From: Symsagittifera roscoffensis
Taxonomy: Eukaryota; Xenacoelomorpha; Acoela; Convolutidae
DNA length: 64,000 bases
Direction: 5' to 3'
Assembly (NCBI RefSeq): GCF_963678635.1
Contig: NC_087069.1
Span: 5,315,472 to 5,379,471 of the forward strand
Numbering within the stretch: position 1 is the stretch's first letter; the number at the start of each line of letters is the position of its first letter. Of the stretch, positions 22,705 through 33,011 are shown one piece after another. Both the position numbers and the translations under genes were made by a program. The notes beneath the pieces were generated by a model. That model was given only the letters and a program-made list of their open reading frames with translations. It ran no database searches and had not been told where the DNA came from.

Positions 22705-23107
22705 AGTTGTTCTGGATTCGGCAATTGGAAGTGGATTCCGCAAAAAGTAAGTAGAATATGCAAAATGTGAATGGAATCCACAAACAAATGCGGATTCACT
22801 CACAATTTGCGGATTCCACTTCTAGTTGTGGATTCCGCAACAGCTCAATTAAACGATACAAATGTCTTATCATTTGTTTGTGGATTCCTCAAACTGTTCT
22901 GGATTCCGCCAATACAGTTGCGGATTTCGCAAATTCGCCTATTTTTGAGCGATTTTGAGCGTAACAATGTTTTAAGTTTGTGTCTGTGGACTCCAAAACA
23001 GCAGAGAAGATCAAAAAGTAGCAATGTTGCAGATTCCGCGACAAATCAGATTTTGGCCTGTTGCGGAATCCCCTTACAATGCGCAGAATGCACAGTTTGG
23101 CCTCGTA
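22554..23107. mobile_element. longer TIR element, GGCCAAACTGTGC family
   Basis: Starts TATGAGGCCAAACTGTGC and ends GCACAGTTTGGCCTCGTA, so it has two good inverted ends 554 bp apart. Inside, from 22,730, lies a cluster of GCGGATTCC-type motifs. It overlaps the right end of duplication unit 2. Confidence 0.65.
22730..23075. repeat. cluster of GCGGATTCCGCAA-type short motifs
   Basis: GTGGATTCCGCAA, GCGGATTCC and variants, in both orientations, occur at least nine times (near 22735, 22770, 22790, 22808, 22826, 22880, 22902, 22920, 23030 and 23063), about 15-40 bp apart. The same word also occurs singly in the other copies of this MITE family (about 3291, 4003, 4780 and in 60735-62077). Confidence 0.55.
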
Positions 23108-23486
23108 TTGATTTTTAAAAAGTTTCTGGAAACCATTATATAAATTTTCTGCCTCGTTGAATTTTTTTCTTCTACGAAGGGCAACGTGTGATTGAAGAGA
23201 ATGACTGAAATTTTGCGGCTTCCCTTATGTTTGAAAATTTCAAGTTGTTCATTTCTAAACACACGACTCCAAACAGTTAAAAGGTCATCTGCCGTTATCG
23301 CTAAGAATTGCCAGATGATTTTATAAGATTCTTCACTCCTGGTACTGTTTTAACTGGGTTTTAGGAAAATCAATGAGGTAAAAAACTTCGAAATTAATTT
23401 GGACAGAATCATTTCAATAGGCTAAAGTTGAATAATTGCCTTTAACAGCTACTAAAGGTTTCCTGCATATAAGTCTATAATTTGAT
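23108..23486. other. no gene supported
   Basis: AT-rich spacer between a MITE and a tandem duplication. Nothing recognised. Confidence 0.5.
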
Positions 23487-23751
23487 TTTTTTTTGTAAAA
23501 CTGGAAGCCTAATTTGAGCTAGATAAGCCAAAAGAGAAGTCAAAGTTGAAGCAGTGATCAAACAAAAACTTCTAGTCAGTGAAACTAGCGCCAAGGGAAA
23601 GGATAAACATATTATATTCTTTTTTTTGTAAAACTGGAAGCCTAATTTGAGCTAGATAAGCCAAAAGAGAAGTTAAAGTTGAAGCAGTGATCAAACAAAA
23701 ACTTCTAGTCAGTGAAACTAGCGCCAAGGGTAAGGATAAACAATTTATATT
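23487..23751 (+). repeat. two-copy tandem duplication, about 133 bp unit
   Basis: The unit starting TTTTTTTTGTAAAACTGGAA and ending AAGGATAAACA is present twice in direct order (about 23,487-23,617 and 23,622-23,751) with only a few base differences. No coding content. Confidence 0.85.
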
Positions 23752-24167
23752 CGTAATTTACCTGACTAAAATACAAACAATTTGAAAAAATATTTGCGAA
23801 ATCAGAGTTTCAATATGTTGCAACTGAAGCAATTGAACTCGATACAGTTTTCGTAATTTTCATGCCTTATGTTTAAACGACTTAATCGCTAATTTTTCAA
23901 ATACTACTCCAAATAATTATGTGACCAGATATTTGAACAATCAGTACTTTATTTGATTTAAAATGTATCAGTCCATCATTGTTCTCAGTTTACAATTTTG
24001 AAGTTTCAAGCATTTTACAGCCATTTTGATTTCTACTCACTCACTTTTACCCCATTTTACAAACGTTACCCTGCTCAAACTTCCAACATCAAATTGAACA
24101 CCCCATACATATCTTCATCCCCGTAACACGCAAAACCACACTTACCGCGGCTATGTAAAAATAAAAA

Positions 24168-24170
<3 letters not shown>
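23752..24170. other. no gene supported
   Basis: AT-rich sequence leading into a TA microsatellite. Nothing recognised. Confidence 0.5.

Positions 24171-24237
<67 letters not shown>
24171..24237. repeat. (TA)n microsatellite
   Basis: About 33 uninterrupted TA dinucleotides, ending 21 bp before the left end of a CCCGGGTTGAC element. Confidence 0.95.
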
Positions 24238-24240
<3 letters not shown>

Positions 24241-24258
24241 GAAAAGGGGTCTTACTAT

Positions 24259-24922
24259 CCCGGGTTGACCTCCATACACCGAAAATGGTTATCATACAAT
24301 TCCATACATCAAGTGTATGGAAAAAACGCTTGTCATACAATTTTCATACAATTTTGAAAAATGATAGAAGAAAGGTTTAAACTAATTTCTGCGGCTGTTT
24401 GATTCTAATAAAACAGTCGGGTGATGAAAAAATTGAGGTTTTTGTTTTTTGAAAAAAACCTTTATCATACAATTCCCATATATGGAAATTGTATGATAAG
24501 CATTTTTTTCATTATTGATAAAGTTTTCAGAAATCTTTTGAAAAGGTTTTTTAAGAAGCTGTATAAAATAGAAAAGCGGCTTTGGCTCAAGGTAGGTTGT
24601 TTTTTCTGCGAAAACAGCATTTCAGTTTGGAATGAAAAAAATGCTTATCATACATTATCATTATGGGATGGGCTTTGACGTAATTTTTGCCTGACTTCAT
24701 TTTAAAAAAGTGGTAATCATACAATTTTCATAAATGACAAACTTTTAGTCATACAATTTTCATATATGGGAAAATTCTAATTTTACAATTTCCATATATG
24801 GGAAAATGTTTATCATAGAGATTTCATACAATTTTCTGTACGTATGGAATTGTATGGAATTGTATGACAAGAAGTTTCTCATATATGGAAATTGTATGAT
24901 TAGAAGTTTTGGTCAACCCGGG
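24259..24922. mobile_element. TIR element with CCCGGGTTGAC ends, copy A
   Basis: Left end CCCGGGTTGACC and right end GGTCAACCCGGG, 664 bp apart. The interior is dominated by words such as ATCATACAATT, CCATATATGG and AATTGTATGAT arranged as many small palindromes. The left 60 bp recurs inverted at the right end of copy B (63,900-63,962). No coding capacity. Confidence 0.7.
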
Positions 24923-25556
24923 ATGTGGAGAAAGTGAGAGTGTGCGTGCTATCTACCAATATAGTGAGAAAAAACTAGCCTCCAAAATATAAAATCATTG
25001 TTTTTGGGGAGGAACTATAGTTTTTTTGTTACTAGACCGAGTGGTTGGGGGCTATAATGGGAAACACCCGACTCCTGGGTAAGTGGGGGTTGTTTTTAAT
25101 AGCTCCCGGCCTGCTCATTGCAGGACTAACCGTGGGAGAGAGAGAGGTGGATGACATTGGGACCCCTCCAACCGTGACCGAAGTGGGGGACTGTCTGAAA
25201 GTCTGGAAAGGTCGCAACGTTTACTAGCGCTTACAACTTTTTGGATTTTATATTCTACAAGATTCCAAAATATTATGATCCATTCCTGCTAAAAAACTTA
25301 ATTTGCCGTTACCAAAATTCACAAGCGATGTTTTCTCAATGTAAAATTCTGATAATTATGCTAGTCATACAGTTTCCATATATGAAAAATTGCTAGTCAT
25401 ACAGTTCCCATTTATGGCCGTTCAATTTCATTATGGGAAAACTCTAGTCATACAGTTCCATAGTATGAAAAAAATGCTAGTCATAGAGTTTTTATACACT
25501 TTTTTAAATTTATGAACTTTGGGAATTGTATGACTAGCATTTTTTGTCAACCCGGG
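24923..25556. mobile_element. second CCCGGGTTGAC-family segment with a right end
   Basis: The stretch 25,360-25,556 has the variant words TAGTCATACAGTT and CCATATATG and ends TTGTCAACCCGGG. No left terminus of its own is visible before the GC-rich island, so either it is a truncated copy or the whole 24,259-25,556 block is one nested element. Confidence 0.5.
25032..25228 (+). ncRNA. candidate structured RNA: GC-rich island, unidentified
   Basis: About 200 bp with GC content far above its surroundings. The plus strand has nested complementarity: CTCCCGG (about 25,102) with the later CCGTGGGAG (about 25,130), enclosing CCTGC-TCATT-GCAGG, a perfect 5-bp stem with a 5-base loop. Further G- and C-rich segments (GGGACCCCTCC, AAGTGGGGG) could pair. 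A run of T follows (CAACTTTTTGG, 25,236 onward). I compared it from memory with 5S, U1, SL and SRP RNAs and see no match. Both strands are open for about 60 codons, which may be chance. It lies between two CCCGGGTTGAC ends and may be element cargo. Confidence 0.3.
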
Positions 25557-26753
25557 AAATTTCATTGAGTAAAATTTTTATTGAATTTGTTGAATAGAAA
25601 CGAATACCTTTGAAAAAATTCTACTTCATGTTACAAATTTGAGGGCGTTATCAATTTTCGATTAGGGGCGTTCAACAGAAAGTAACGAAATCTTGCAGAT
25701 GCAATTTGCTCTTGATTACATCTCGATGATTTATATTTTAACAAAAACTAGGAGAACTTTTTCATATTTTGTCAATTTGTTGAACCAATTTTGTAATTTT
25801 TGCTCCAACCATTTCTGCAATCAGCATTGAGTCAGAGTCCAACAAACCATCTAATCTGTAATGAAAAGAAGCAAGTGCCATGTCAATAATTTTTTCCAAA
25901 GTCTAAACAACACTTTGTTATTCACAAAGCGTTCCTGCGACTGAGGATATTTCTAACAACTTCGAGTCTTTCGTCTTTTTTTACTTAAAAATGAAAAGCT
26001 ATGTAACGATTCGAATTTTTTTTCACTTTTAGATTACTCAGTTTGTCATCTTTTGACGTGATTTTTTTTGCTTCGTTCAATTTTCTATGATTTCATTTTT
26101 ACTCGGTAATCTTCTGTTTTTACTCTTCTCTTTTAACTGTCTTTTTACGAGATGGCCACCATACTTCAATTTTTTTACTGTTTATAATTATTATCTATTA
26201 CAATTTAGCTCAAGTTTTTTTTCAAAAGCCATATAGCCTGTAGTAGCACGAGGAAAGCTATGCAGCAGAATTGTTATCCCGTACTCCCTAAAATCAGACA
26301 CTTAACCCTCAAAAAACGTACAGGGCTAAAAACAAGAGGGTATAAACCCTAAGGGGGTTACCTGGGTTGTCGATTTCCGCAACTGATGTCCAGACTTTCG
26401 CAACAAGTTTTTAGCATGTACAGACTTTTACCGAATTTCTGACTTTTTTTCAGTGCCGAATTTAACTTTTTCCAGGCTTTTGCGACCAAAATGATCCATC
26501 GCAACCCACTGGGCGACTTTCCATCCAAACTTTGAAGGCTCGGCGCGACTATGCAATATATATCTGGGACCTCGATCCGGGTAACCATGATTTTTTTGGA
26601 GGGGGAGGATGTTAAAACTCCTTAGTTTCTGCAACACTTCTACAGTTTACTCCAAAAAAAATTGAATGAGAGTTTACAGGACGAACTATTTCTCATTTTG
26701 CTTTTTCACCATCCATAAACAATTTATCAATTTTACTGAACGCATATTCTTGC
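25557..26753. other. no gene supported
   Basis: Mostly AT-rich. A less AT-rich piece at 26,350-26,590 has short open frames without splice sites and ends in GACCTCGATCCGGGT, similar to a motif at 27,594 (GATCTCGACCCGGGT). Confidence 0.45.
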
Positions 26754-26906
26754 TTCAAAATCTTGCTTCAAAATGAGCGGTTTGAGCGGTTTTTGAACGG
26801 TTTATCTAAAAAAAAACGCTCAAAAACCGCGCAAGATTTGAACGGTTTTGAGCGGTTTATCTAAAAAAACCGCTCAAAAACCGCGCAAGATTTAATAATA
26901 AAAAGT

Positions 26907-26979
26907 CGACCACAGAGGGATTCGAACCCCCAATCTTCTGATTCGAAGTCAGACGCCTTAACATTTAGGCCATGCTGCC
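26907..26979 (-). tRNA. tRNA-Arg(UCG)-like gene
   Basis: The 73-nt minus-strand sequence gives a cloverleaf: a D arm GCCT...AGGC, an anticodon stem TCTGA/TCAGA around loop CTTCGAA (anticodon TCG, Arg), and a T arm GGGGG-TTCGAAT-CCCTC with one mismatch. No intron is seen. The acceptor stem GGCAGCA/TGTGGTC has one A-G mismatch and two wobble pairs, which is imperfect, so it may be a pseudogene. It lies inside an apparent repeat, which also favours a mobile or decayed copy. Confidence 0.65.
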
Positions 26980-27096
26980 CTGAAACTATAGACTAACATC
27001 TGAAATATAGACTAACAATCTGAAGCGCAAAACATTTGACGTCATTATTGGCATCTCTAAAAGACTTCGAAGCTCTTTTTCCTTCCCCCCTCCCAA

Positions 27097-27362
27097 CCCC
27101 CCCCCCCCCCCCACACACGAGCTTCAATATATTAGTGTAACGAGTGGTTTTACGAGTAGTCAATGTATTCAACAATGTAGTGAACAAATTTACATGTAAA
27201 AATTTGTAGGTGGGGGGAGGGGGAAGGAAAAAGAGCCGATTTCGATGATGCTAGTATGGGGAGGGGGGGGGGGGGCGTGGGAGGTAGAAATTGGTTTTTT
27301 GTCAACTCATTGATCCAAACATTAAAAGTTTGGGCTCTTTTCCAGTTTCCTCCCCCCCCCCC
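27097..27362. repeat. mirrored poly-C / poly-G tracts
   Basis: A run of 16 C (27,097-27,112), a run of 13 G (27,263-27,275) and another C run (about 27,351-27,362), joined by inverted segments such as CTTTTTCCTTCCCCCC versus GGGGAAGGAAAAAG. Strong hairpin and G-quadruplex potential. Confidence 0.8.
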
Positions 27363-28193
27363 TTTCAAAACCAAGGAAGACCGCTCAAAAACCGCTCAAA
27401 TCTTGCTTGAAAAACCGTTCAAAAATCACCGCAAGAAATGAGCGGTTTTTGAGCGGTTTTCTAAGCAAGATTTGAGCGGTTTGAGCGGTTTTTCCAAAAA
27501 AAAAACCGCTTAAACCGCCCAAACCGCTCAAACCGCTCAAATCTTGCTGGAAAACCGCTCAAACCGCTCAAATCTTGAGCGGTTTTTGAGCGGGATCTCG
27601 ACCCGGGTGGCTTTTAAAGCAAACGGAATATTCACTTGCAATGAAGTTCCATGGAGCATAATCGGTTATCATGGATTCTCATGGTCTGTTTTCATAATGG
27701 AACCTGATCTAAACTACATTTTATTATTGGATAAATTAGATATTTTACCACTGTAAAAGATTTAATATTAACCAATCATAATCCATCCAACTAACAACCC
27801 ACTTACTTGTAAGTGCTGATATTACTTGTAATTTCAGCACGAGAGAGATTTGAATTTAACTTAGAAATTAGTTACCTCTCCAAGAGAACTTCAGCAGTAG
27901 CAATAAGCCAGTATACTCTAGATCTATTGAGCCTTGCAGAGACTAGTTAAACACCCTGAGACTAGTACATATAAGAGTAAGATTAGGATCGGTATTAGAC
28001 TAAGATGTTGCACGAATCTATCCGGCCGAAAATAAGATAGCGTGACGAGCAGACGGTGTACCCTATCCGAAATTACTCTATGAGTTAACCACAACGGTCT
28101 AACTCATCTGGTGCGACCATAAGTCTCGAATAAGACCTTAATAGCTTAGAATTAACCAACTATAGATTAGAAATTAGACAAAACATTTTCAAA

Positions 28194-28427
28194 ATGTTAC
28201 ACGATAATAACTTAATTGAAATGTCTCTACGACTCAATAGATCAGAGCCGATATTCCGCACAATACTAGAACTACCCGGTATTGGAAGAAGACCTCGGAC
28301 AAGAGACGATATACGACTACGTAGAAACTTACCATTTAGTTTCATAGTTGTACGGCAAAAGCCAACACAAACTTTTATATTTAGAATCGTATTAGCAATG
28401 AATTTAGATTTTCTTTTGCAAACATAA
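28194..28427 (+). CDS. 77-codon ORF inside the LTR, unknown
   Basis: An ATG-to-stop frame preserved in both LTRs (second copy 55609-55842) with five amino-acid differences and no break. It encodes a basic peptide with an Arg-rich centre (Gly-Arg-Arg-Pro-Arg) and no membrane segment. Retroviral LTRs sometimes carry genes (for example the superantigen of mouse mammary tumour virus), but nothing here shows a function. Most differences between the copies change the residue, so there is no sign of purifying selection. It precedes the likely transcription start, so it would be expressed only from an upstream or read-through transcript, or from the 3' copy. Confidence 0.3.
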   Translation: MLHDNNLIEMSLRLNRSEPIFRTILELPGIGRRPRTRDDIRLRRNLPFSFIVVRQKPTQTFIFRIVLAMNLDFLLQT

Positions 28428-28535
28428 AATTTTTATGGAAATCTTCATGATTATTTCAGGCGCTAAACAAAATTGTTAATGTACATTAACGATTGATAAC
28501 AAGATCTCAGATCGTTCCCGTAATTTCTGCAGTAT

Positions 28536-28640
28536 TATATAAAACATTTTTGAAAAATATTTATTGAAAAAAAAATAAAAATTAGTAGCATGACAATAAA
28601 AAGTTAGTATATATAAACCATCCTGTTGTTCCAGCTTCAT
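28536..28640 (+). promoter_or_regulatory. candidate LTR core promoter and poly(A) signals
   Basis: TTATATAAAAC (28,536) and TATATATAAACC (28,608) are TATA-like. AATAAA-type signals lie between them (about 28,570 and 28,594). A plausible layout is TATA at 28,536, start about 30 bases later and AATAAA within R. Alternatively the start is just after 28,635. The 3' LTR keeps both TATA-like sites in slightly altered form. Confidence 0.4.
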
Positions 28641-28794
28641 CACCTAAACATAACAGCTGTCATAAGCTCACTAACATCATTTAAAAGTTAAAATTTTTAT
28701 TAATTAAATCTAAATCATCTTAAACTTAAAATCACTTAATTTTAAATTTGATCATCAAGCCTTATCCTTGGATCTTTATAAATTTTTTATCTCA

Positions 28795-29349
28795 TTTTAA
28801 TTTAAAATCTGATCATCAAGGCCTATCCTTGGATCAAAAAGAACAATTTTGTTCTCCCCAACCCACTTAGCAAGTGTCTAGCAACCTCAAACGTCGATTC
28901 ACTATCCAACCTTTCCAAAAGACCCAGGACTAATAGAAATTTTTACATAACAGTAACCATTCAAATTAAGCTAAACAGTGAAGAACTTCGGTTATTCATC
29001 CTTCACTTGAACCCTCCTCTTACCAGACCCAGGATAGATCTTAGACTTAGTAAGTTTAAAATAGTATCTAACGAACTACTTGTGTTCTAATTATACCTGA
29101 ACCTTGTGGATCGATTTACTATTCTCCAACCCTTGAACACAATCACTACCCCTAAGTAAGATTAAGTAAGTTAACACCTTAACTAGCCACGAGAATGTAA
29201 AAAAACCTTCTCCGGAATCGATATACTTCTTTTCTCTCCAACCCTGAATAAAAAGACCCAGGTTAAGCTAACCAAAAAATCGTAAGGACTAACAGTCTAG
29301 GAAAATAAAAAATCACTAACAACTTCTTGCATCCTTCATCCTAAACCTT
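28795..29349 (+). other. 5' leader of the retroelement
   Basis: Non-coding leader between the LTR and the first ORF. It holds three copies of the word GACCCAGG (about 28,921, 29,025 and 29,254) in similar CCAACC...GACCCAGG settings. Packaging or splice signals may lie here but cannot be named. Confidence 0.4.
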
Positions 29350-29736
29350 ATGTCATCCAAAAAATTAGGAAATAAACAAACAGTCGTTTTACACAATTGT
29401 GAAATAGAAAACCAAAAATACGATCTTGTAAAAACTCCACATACACAAACAGTTGGATACATTCGAACAAAACGACAAACAATTATAAGAAAAATTATAA
29501 GCAAACAAAGACAAATTACACGAAAAAGATTTTCGAAAAATAGAAACGCATTTTCTGAATCAGAAGCCAACAGTTTTGACGAACTATACAAACTAAAAGA
29601 ATCAATAAATAAAAATTGCCCCATCCATGATCAATTATATTTTTCCGACTCAGAAACAACTTCAAATTCATCAAAAAGAGGAAAAAGAAGAAGAAAAAAG
29701 CAATATAAACACAAACCAGTACACCTGTACAATTAG
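29350..29736 (+). CDS. 128-codon basic leader ORF (accessory, unknown)
   Basis: An intact ATG-to-TAG frame between the leader and gag. The protein is rich in Lys, Arg, Ser and Asn and ends in an arginine/lysine-rich patch (about residues 107-120, Arg-Gly-Lys-Arg-Arg-Arg-Lys-Lys), which would serve as a nuclear-localisation or RNA-binding motif. A short acidic Ser-Asp-Ser-Glu stretch precedes it. No known domain is recognised. Complex retroviruses carry small Arg-rich regulatory proteins, but they are usually 3' and spliced, so the analogy is only suggestive. It is among the few unbroken frames of the element. Confidence 0.5.
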   Translation: MSSKKLGNKQTVVLHNCEIENQKYDLVKTPHTQTVGYIRTKRQTIIRKIISKQRQITRKRFSKNRNAFSESEANSFDELYKLKESINKNCPIHDQLYFSDSETTSNSSKRGKRRRKKQYKHKPVHLYN

Positions 29737-29791
29737 AATCAACCAATTAGACACATTGATAGTTATATATTAACAGTCATCAAACGAAAAA

Positions 29792-31094
29792 ATGAGCCAC
29801 ACTCAATGTAACGAAAATCCAGATGAAGAAGCAGTTTTTCCATTTCTTATAGATTCACTCGATGATAGAGGACAAACACAATTTTGTAAGAACTTACTCG
29901 TAAATTTGTTTGAACCAGGAATCAGTCCATGCAAAGCAGAATTCCCGGATGTAAAAATCGAAAGACAAATTATAGAACATTATTTGAAAGACATATGTAA
30001 TTTAACACAACAATACGGAATCTATACCATAGAATTCAGCACACCACAAACAGCTCATGGTAAATATGTAATTCAAACAGACAATATTGAATTAGAATTT
30101 TCAAAAAAATTCATAGAATATATCAAAAGCATACAATATAATAATTCACAAAGAGCAATACTAAGTTTTTGCAATACTATATAGTTATATATCTATATTA
30201 GAAAAAACAGAAGTTCAAAGTATATCACCAACCGAAACATCCAAACATACAAAAGTACGAAATGAAATCACAGTATTTTCAACATTTCTACATATAATCC
30301 GCGAAAATTTTACCAAAGATGATGTTTCACAAAACACTAAACATGATTTGCAAAAGATTTTAGCATGGTTAATAATAGATTTTTTTACCCACAATTTAGA
30401 TTTAATTTCACAAGCAAGAAAAAATTTCAGACCTCAAAATACCAATGACGACACTGTCCTTGCAAAACAATCAAATTACGTTTGGGACTCTGAATGGTCT
30501 CATCCAGCATTTCTTAATATTCCACAAGATATCTCGAGTCAAGCAACAAGTACAATATCTTTCCACAGAGATTATGTAAAAGTAATACCAATAACGATTG
30601 ACGCAACACCATTAAATTATAATACATTTTTACCTGATACACGAAACAACAGCTTAAATTCAACAGTCATACATAATGAAAATCTCAATGGAACCAGAAA
30701 TCTTACACAACAAGATATTCAAACACCATCACACTTCATAAATGAAGAAATCGTCCAAACAACAGCAACAACTAAACAACAAATTATTTCACCAATTTAC
30801 ACAAATCTGACAACACCAAGAAATACAAATACATCACTAACACAGGTAACTTTACAAACAACCGTTAAGCCTTCGGTTGCTCCAAAATATTCCAATATGG
30901 ACTATCAAACATATAGACCAATGACAAAACCGTCAAAAACACGAAAAACGTTCACAAGAAACACTTTTGCAGAACATAATTATAATTATGCACACCAACC
31001 AAAAACAAATCAACCTCCCCAAAAAACTACACAAAAATTAAATCACGTAGTTCCCATTATTGGAATTTTCCAAAAACATCGACCAATTCAGTAA
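29792..31094 (+). pseudogene. gag N-terminal region (matrix-like part and Q/N/T-rich linker), frameshifted
   Basis: ATG at 29792 opens a 130-codon frame of mixed, acidic composition stopping at 30182. One frame over, coding continues without a start from about 30,200 to 31,094. The first part looks globular. The second begins with an amphipathic piece, then becomes a long low-complexity linker rich in Asn, Gln, Thr and Pro. The likely reading is a single large gag precursor with an indel near 30,182. The gag core begins at about 31,297 in yet another frame, so a second indel lies between 31,094 and 31,297. The N-terminus could instead be a separate accessory protein. Confidence 0.5.
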
Positions 31095-31296
31095 ATTTTC
31101 CAGATAATCCACAACCTACACAGGATTATAGTGAAAATTACCCATTTTTTCAACACAATAAAATAAACAACATACACCATATAACACAAACTATTTATCA
31201 TCTGATGACGATGATTATCATCAACCAGATAATTTTGCACCATATACTAAAGAATATTGCACACAGAGACCGCGACAATCCCATCCATCTCAAAAT

Positions 31297-32676
31297 ATGA
31301 AAATTTACCCACAAAATCCAACAGATATACAAAATCCACAACAAATGCATATACAAAAACCATTTAACACACAATCTTTTCAACCAATACAACCACAAAA
31401 CCCAATAACAATGCATTCTTATCAACCAACCCAAATGCAAAATGAAATACCGCTCCCATATTACCTTCACCAACATGAAATCACAAAAAATCAACTTTCA
31501 AATTTTTCACAAATGCCAAATGCCGCAGAATCACTACAGATGACTATGAATCCATAACTCATGGGTGCATCATCAATAACATCGAATAAACCTTTAATGG
31601 TATTCATAGGAACAGACCCTGAAGACTCTGTAGAAGATTATCTAAATGCAGTAACCGCAATTTTAGTTTTAAATATAGGACCCGAACCAATTAATACGCC
31701 ACTACATCAAAATTGGATACATAGATGCACAGCGTTAATACAAACAACACTAGATGGCGCAGCCCAAAAATGGTTTTCAGTATTACCTATAGAAATAAAA
31801 TCAGATTGGAAAAGATTCACACAAGAATTTTCAAAAATGTTTGATTCTGAACAAAACAAACAACATCAAAGAGTTTTATGCAACGAAATATGCAGATTAA
31901 AAAATGAAACAATTAAACAATAAGCAGTACGAATCGAAACACTAGTTCGAAAAGCATATTCACTTAAAACATATGACTACAAAAACACAAAAATGACAGA
32001 AATTTTAATGATGACCTTAACACCTCAATTAAGGAAAATAGCTATAAAAAAGAGAGCATCTCATCCTTCCTCAATTCGAGAACCAGAGTTAGAATTTAGA
32101 AAATTAGTAGATAAACTAGAACAAGCAAAAATCACAATGAAACTCGAAGAAACAGAAAATCTAAAACTACAATATGTTAATCGGATTGAAGCAAATACTA
32201 CACAGATAAATAACATACAAGAATCAGACACAGACCTGATTGAAAAAATTACTGAAATACTAAATATCTACGAAGGACATCCAAACTTTAAAAGCAAACC
32301 ATTTTTCAAAAAATGGTGTAATTATTGCCGACGATACGGACACATTCTTACCGAATGTAGAGAAAAACAACCAGACAATCAGAATAAACCTCAGAAGCAC
32401 AAAGAACCAAATAAATTATTCTGTCAAAACATGAAAAAAGATCAAAATCTATCAAACAAAAATATATATAGTAATAACAGTTCAGGCAAACCACTTCCAA
32501 GCAACTCAAATTACTCAAGAAATCAATCACCATATAACTCAAGTTCTAGAGGTAGATCACCCGAACGAGGAAATTCACGAAATTTCTCACAAAGTAGATA
32601 TAAGCGATGGAATAGCCAAAATAACCAAAATAACTATTCACGATCGAATTCAAATACAACTGAATTTGTTTCTTGA
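31297..32676 (+). pseudogene. gag capsid and nucleocapsid region, with in-frame stops
   Basis: One frame runs from about 31,297 to 32,676, interrupted by TAA at 31555 and 31921 and TGA at 32674. After a Gln/Pro-rich start, 31,561-32,150 encodes a Ty3/Gypsy gag core: a short helix with Asp-Ser-Val-Glu-Asp-Tyr, Gly-Ala-Ala-Gln-Lys-Trp-Phe, then Trp-Lys-Arg-Phe...Phe...Met-Phe, the usual retrotransposon-gag pattern. A CX2CX4HX4C zinc knuckle (about 32,323-32,365) follows, then a Ser/Asn/Arg-rich tail typical of nucleocapsid. It forms the particle shell and binds genomic RNA. The tail continues across the start of duplication unit 1. Confidence 0.75.
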
Positions 32677-33011
32677 TCCAGTTCCCATTCAAACCCAAGG
32701 AATAGACACTATTCCAATAATAGATCACGAAACTCATCATATAACAGAATTTTCACAATAGAAATAGAAGTTATTCTAATAATCGAAATCAGAATTATCC
32801 AAGGAATAATTCATATAATAGATCAATTTATCACACATTAAATGATAACTATCAAAACAGATCACAAAATACCTCACAAAATCGAAACTCAAGTTACAAT
32901 AATCGATACAGAAATTATTCCCAGTCACCACATACGAATATTAACCGCTATCCCGATTCTAAACATCGATACAGAAGTAGTACACCAAAACATCAAAGAC
33001 ACATTAATCAA

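Larger units (their letters stand above)
26754..27597. repeat. two arrays of AAACCGCTCAAATCTTGC-type words flanking a tRNA and G/C runs
   Basis: Words such as GAGCGGTTTTTGAGCGG and their complements AACCGCTCAAATCTTGC crowd 26,754-26,892 and again 27,384-27,597, in both orientations. The two arrays face each other across about 490 bp that holds the tRNA-like gene and long poly-C and poly-G tracts. The right array ends at GATCTCGACCCGGGT, 90 bp before the LTR element. It looks like the arms of a foldback or satellite-like element. Confidence 0.6.
27698..28794 (+). repeat. 5' LTR
   Basis: Starts TGGAACCTGATC and ends ATCTCA. It matches 55113-56211 with scattered substitutions and short indels, so the copies have diverged by a few percent by eye. 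The words GATCATCAAG..CTATCCTTGGATC occur at its end and again just after it (28,813-28,838). No tRNA-complementary primer-binding site is recognisable next to the end. Confidence 0.9.

Noticed and set aside
24089-24340. Minus-strand frame with a long Tyr-Ile repeat
   Set aside because: It is the translation of the (TA)n microsatellite.
25045-25227. 60-codon frames on both strands of the GC-rich island
   Set aside because: Open on both strands, with no splice context and strong base-pairing; treated as a possible RNA instead.
27150-27441. Gly- and Pro-rich frames on both strands
   Set aside because: Produced by the poly-G and poly-C tracts.
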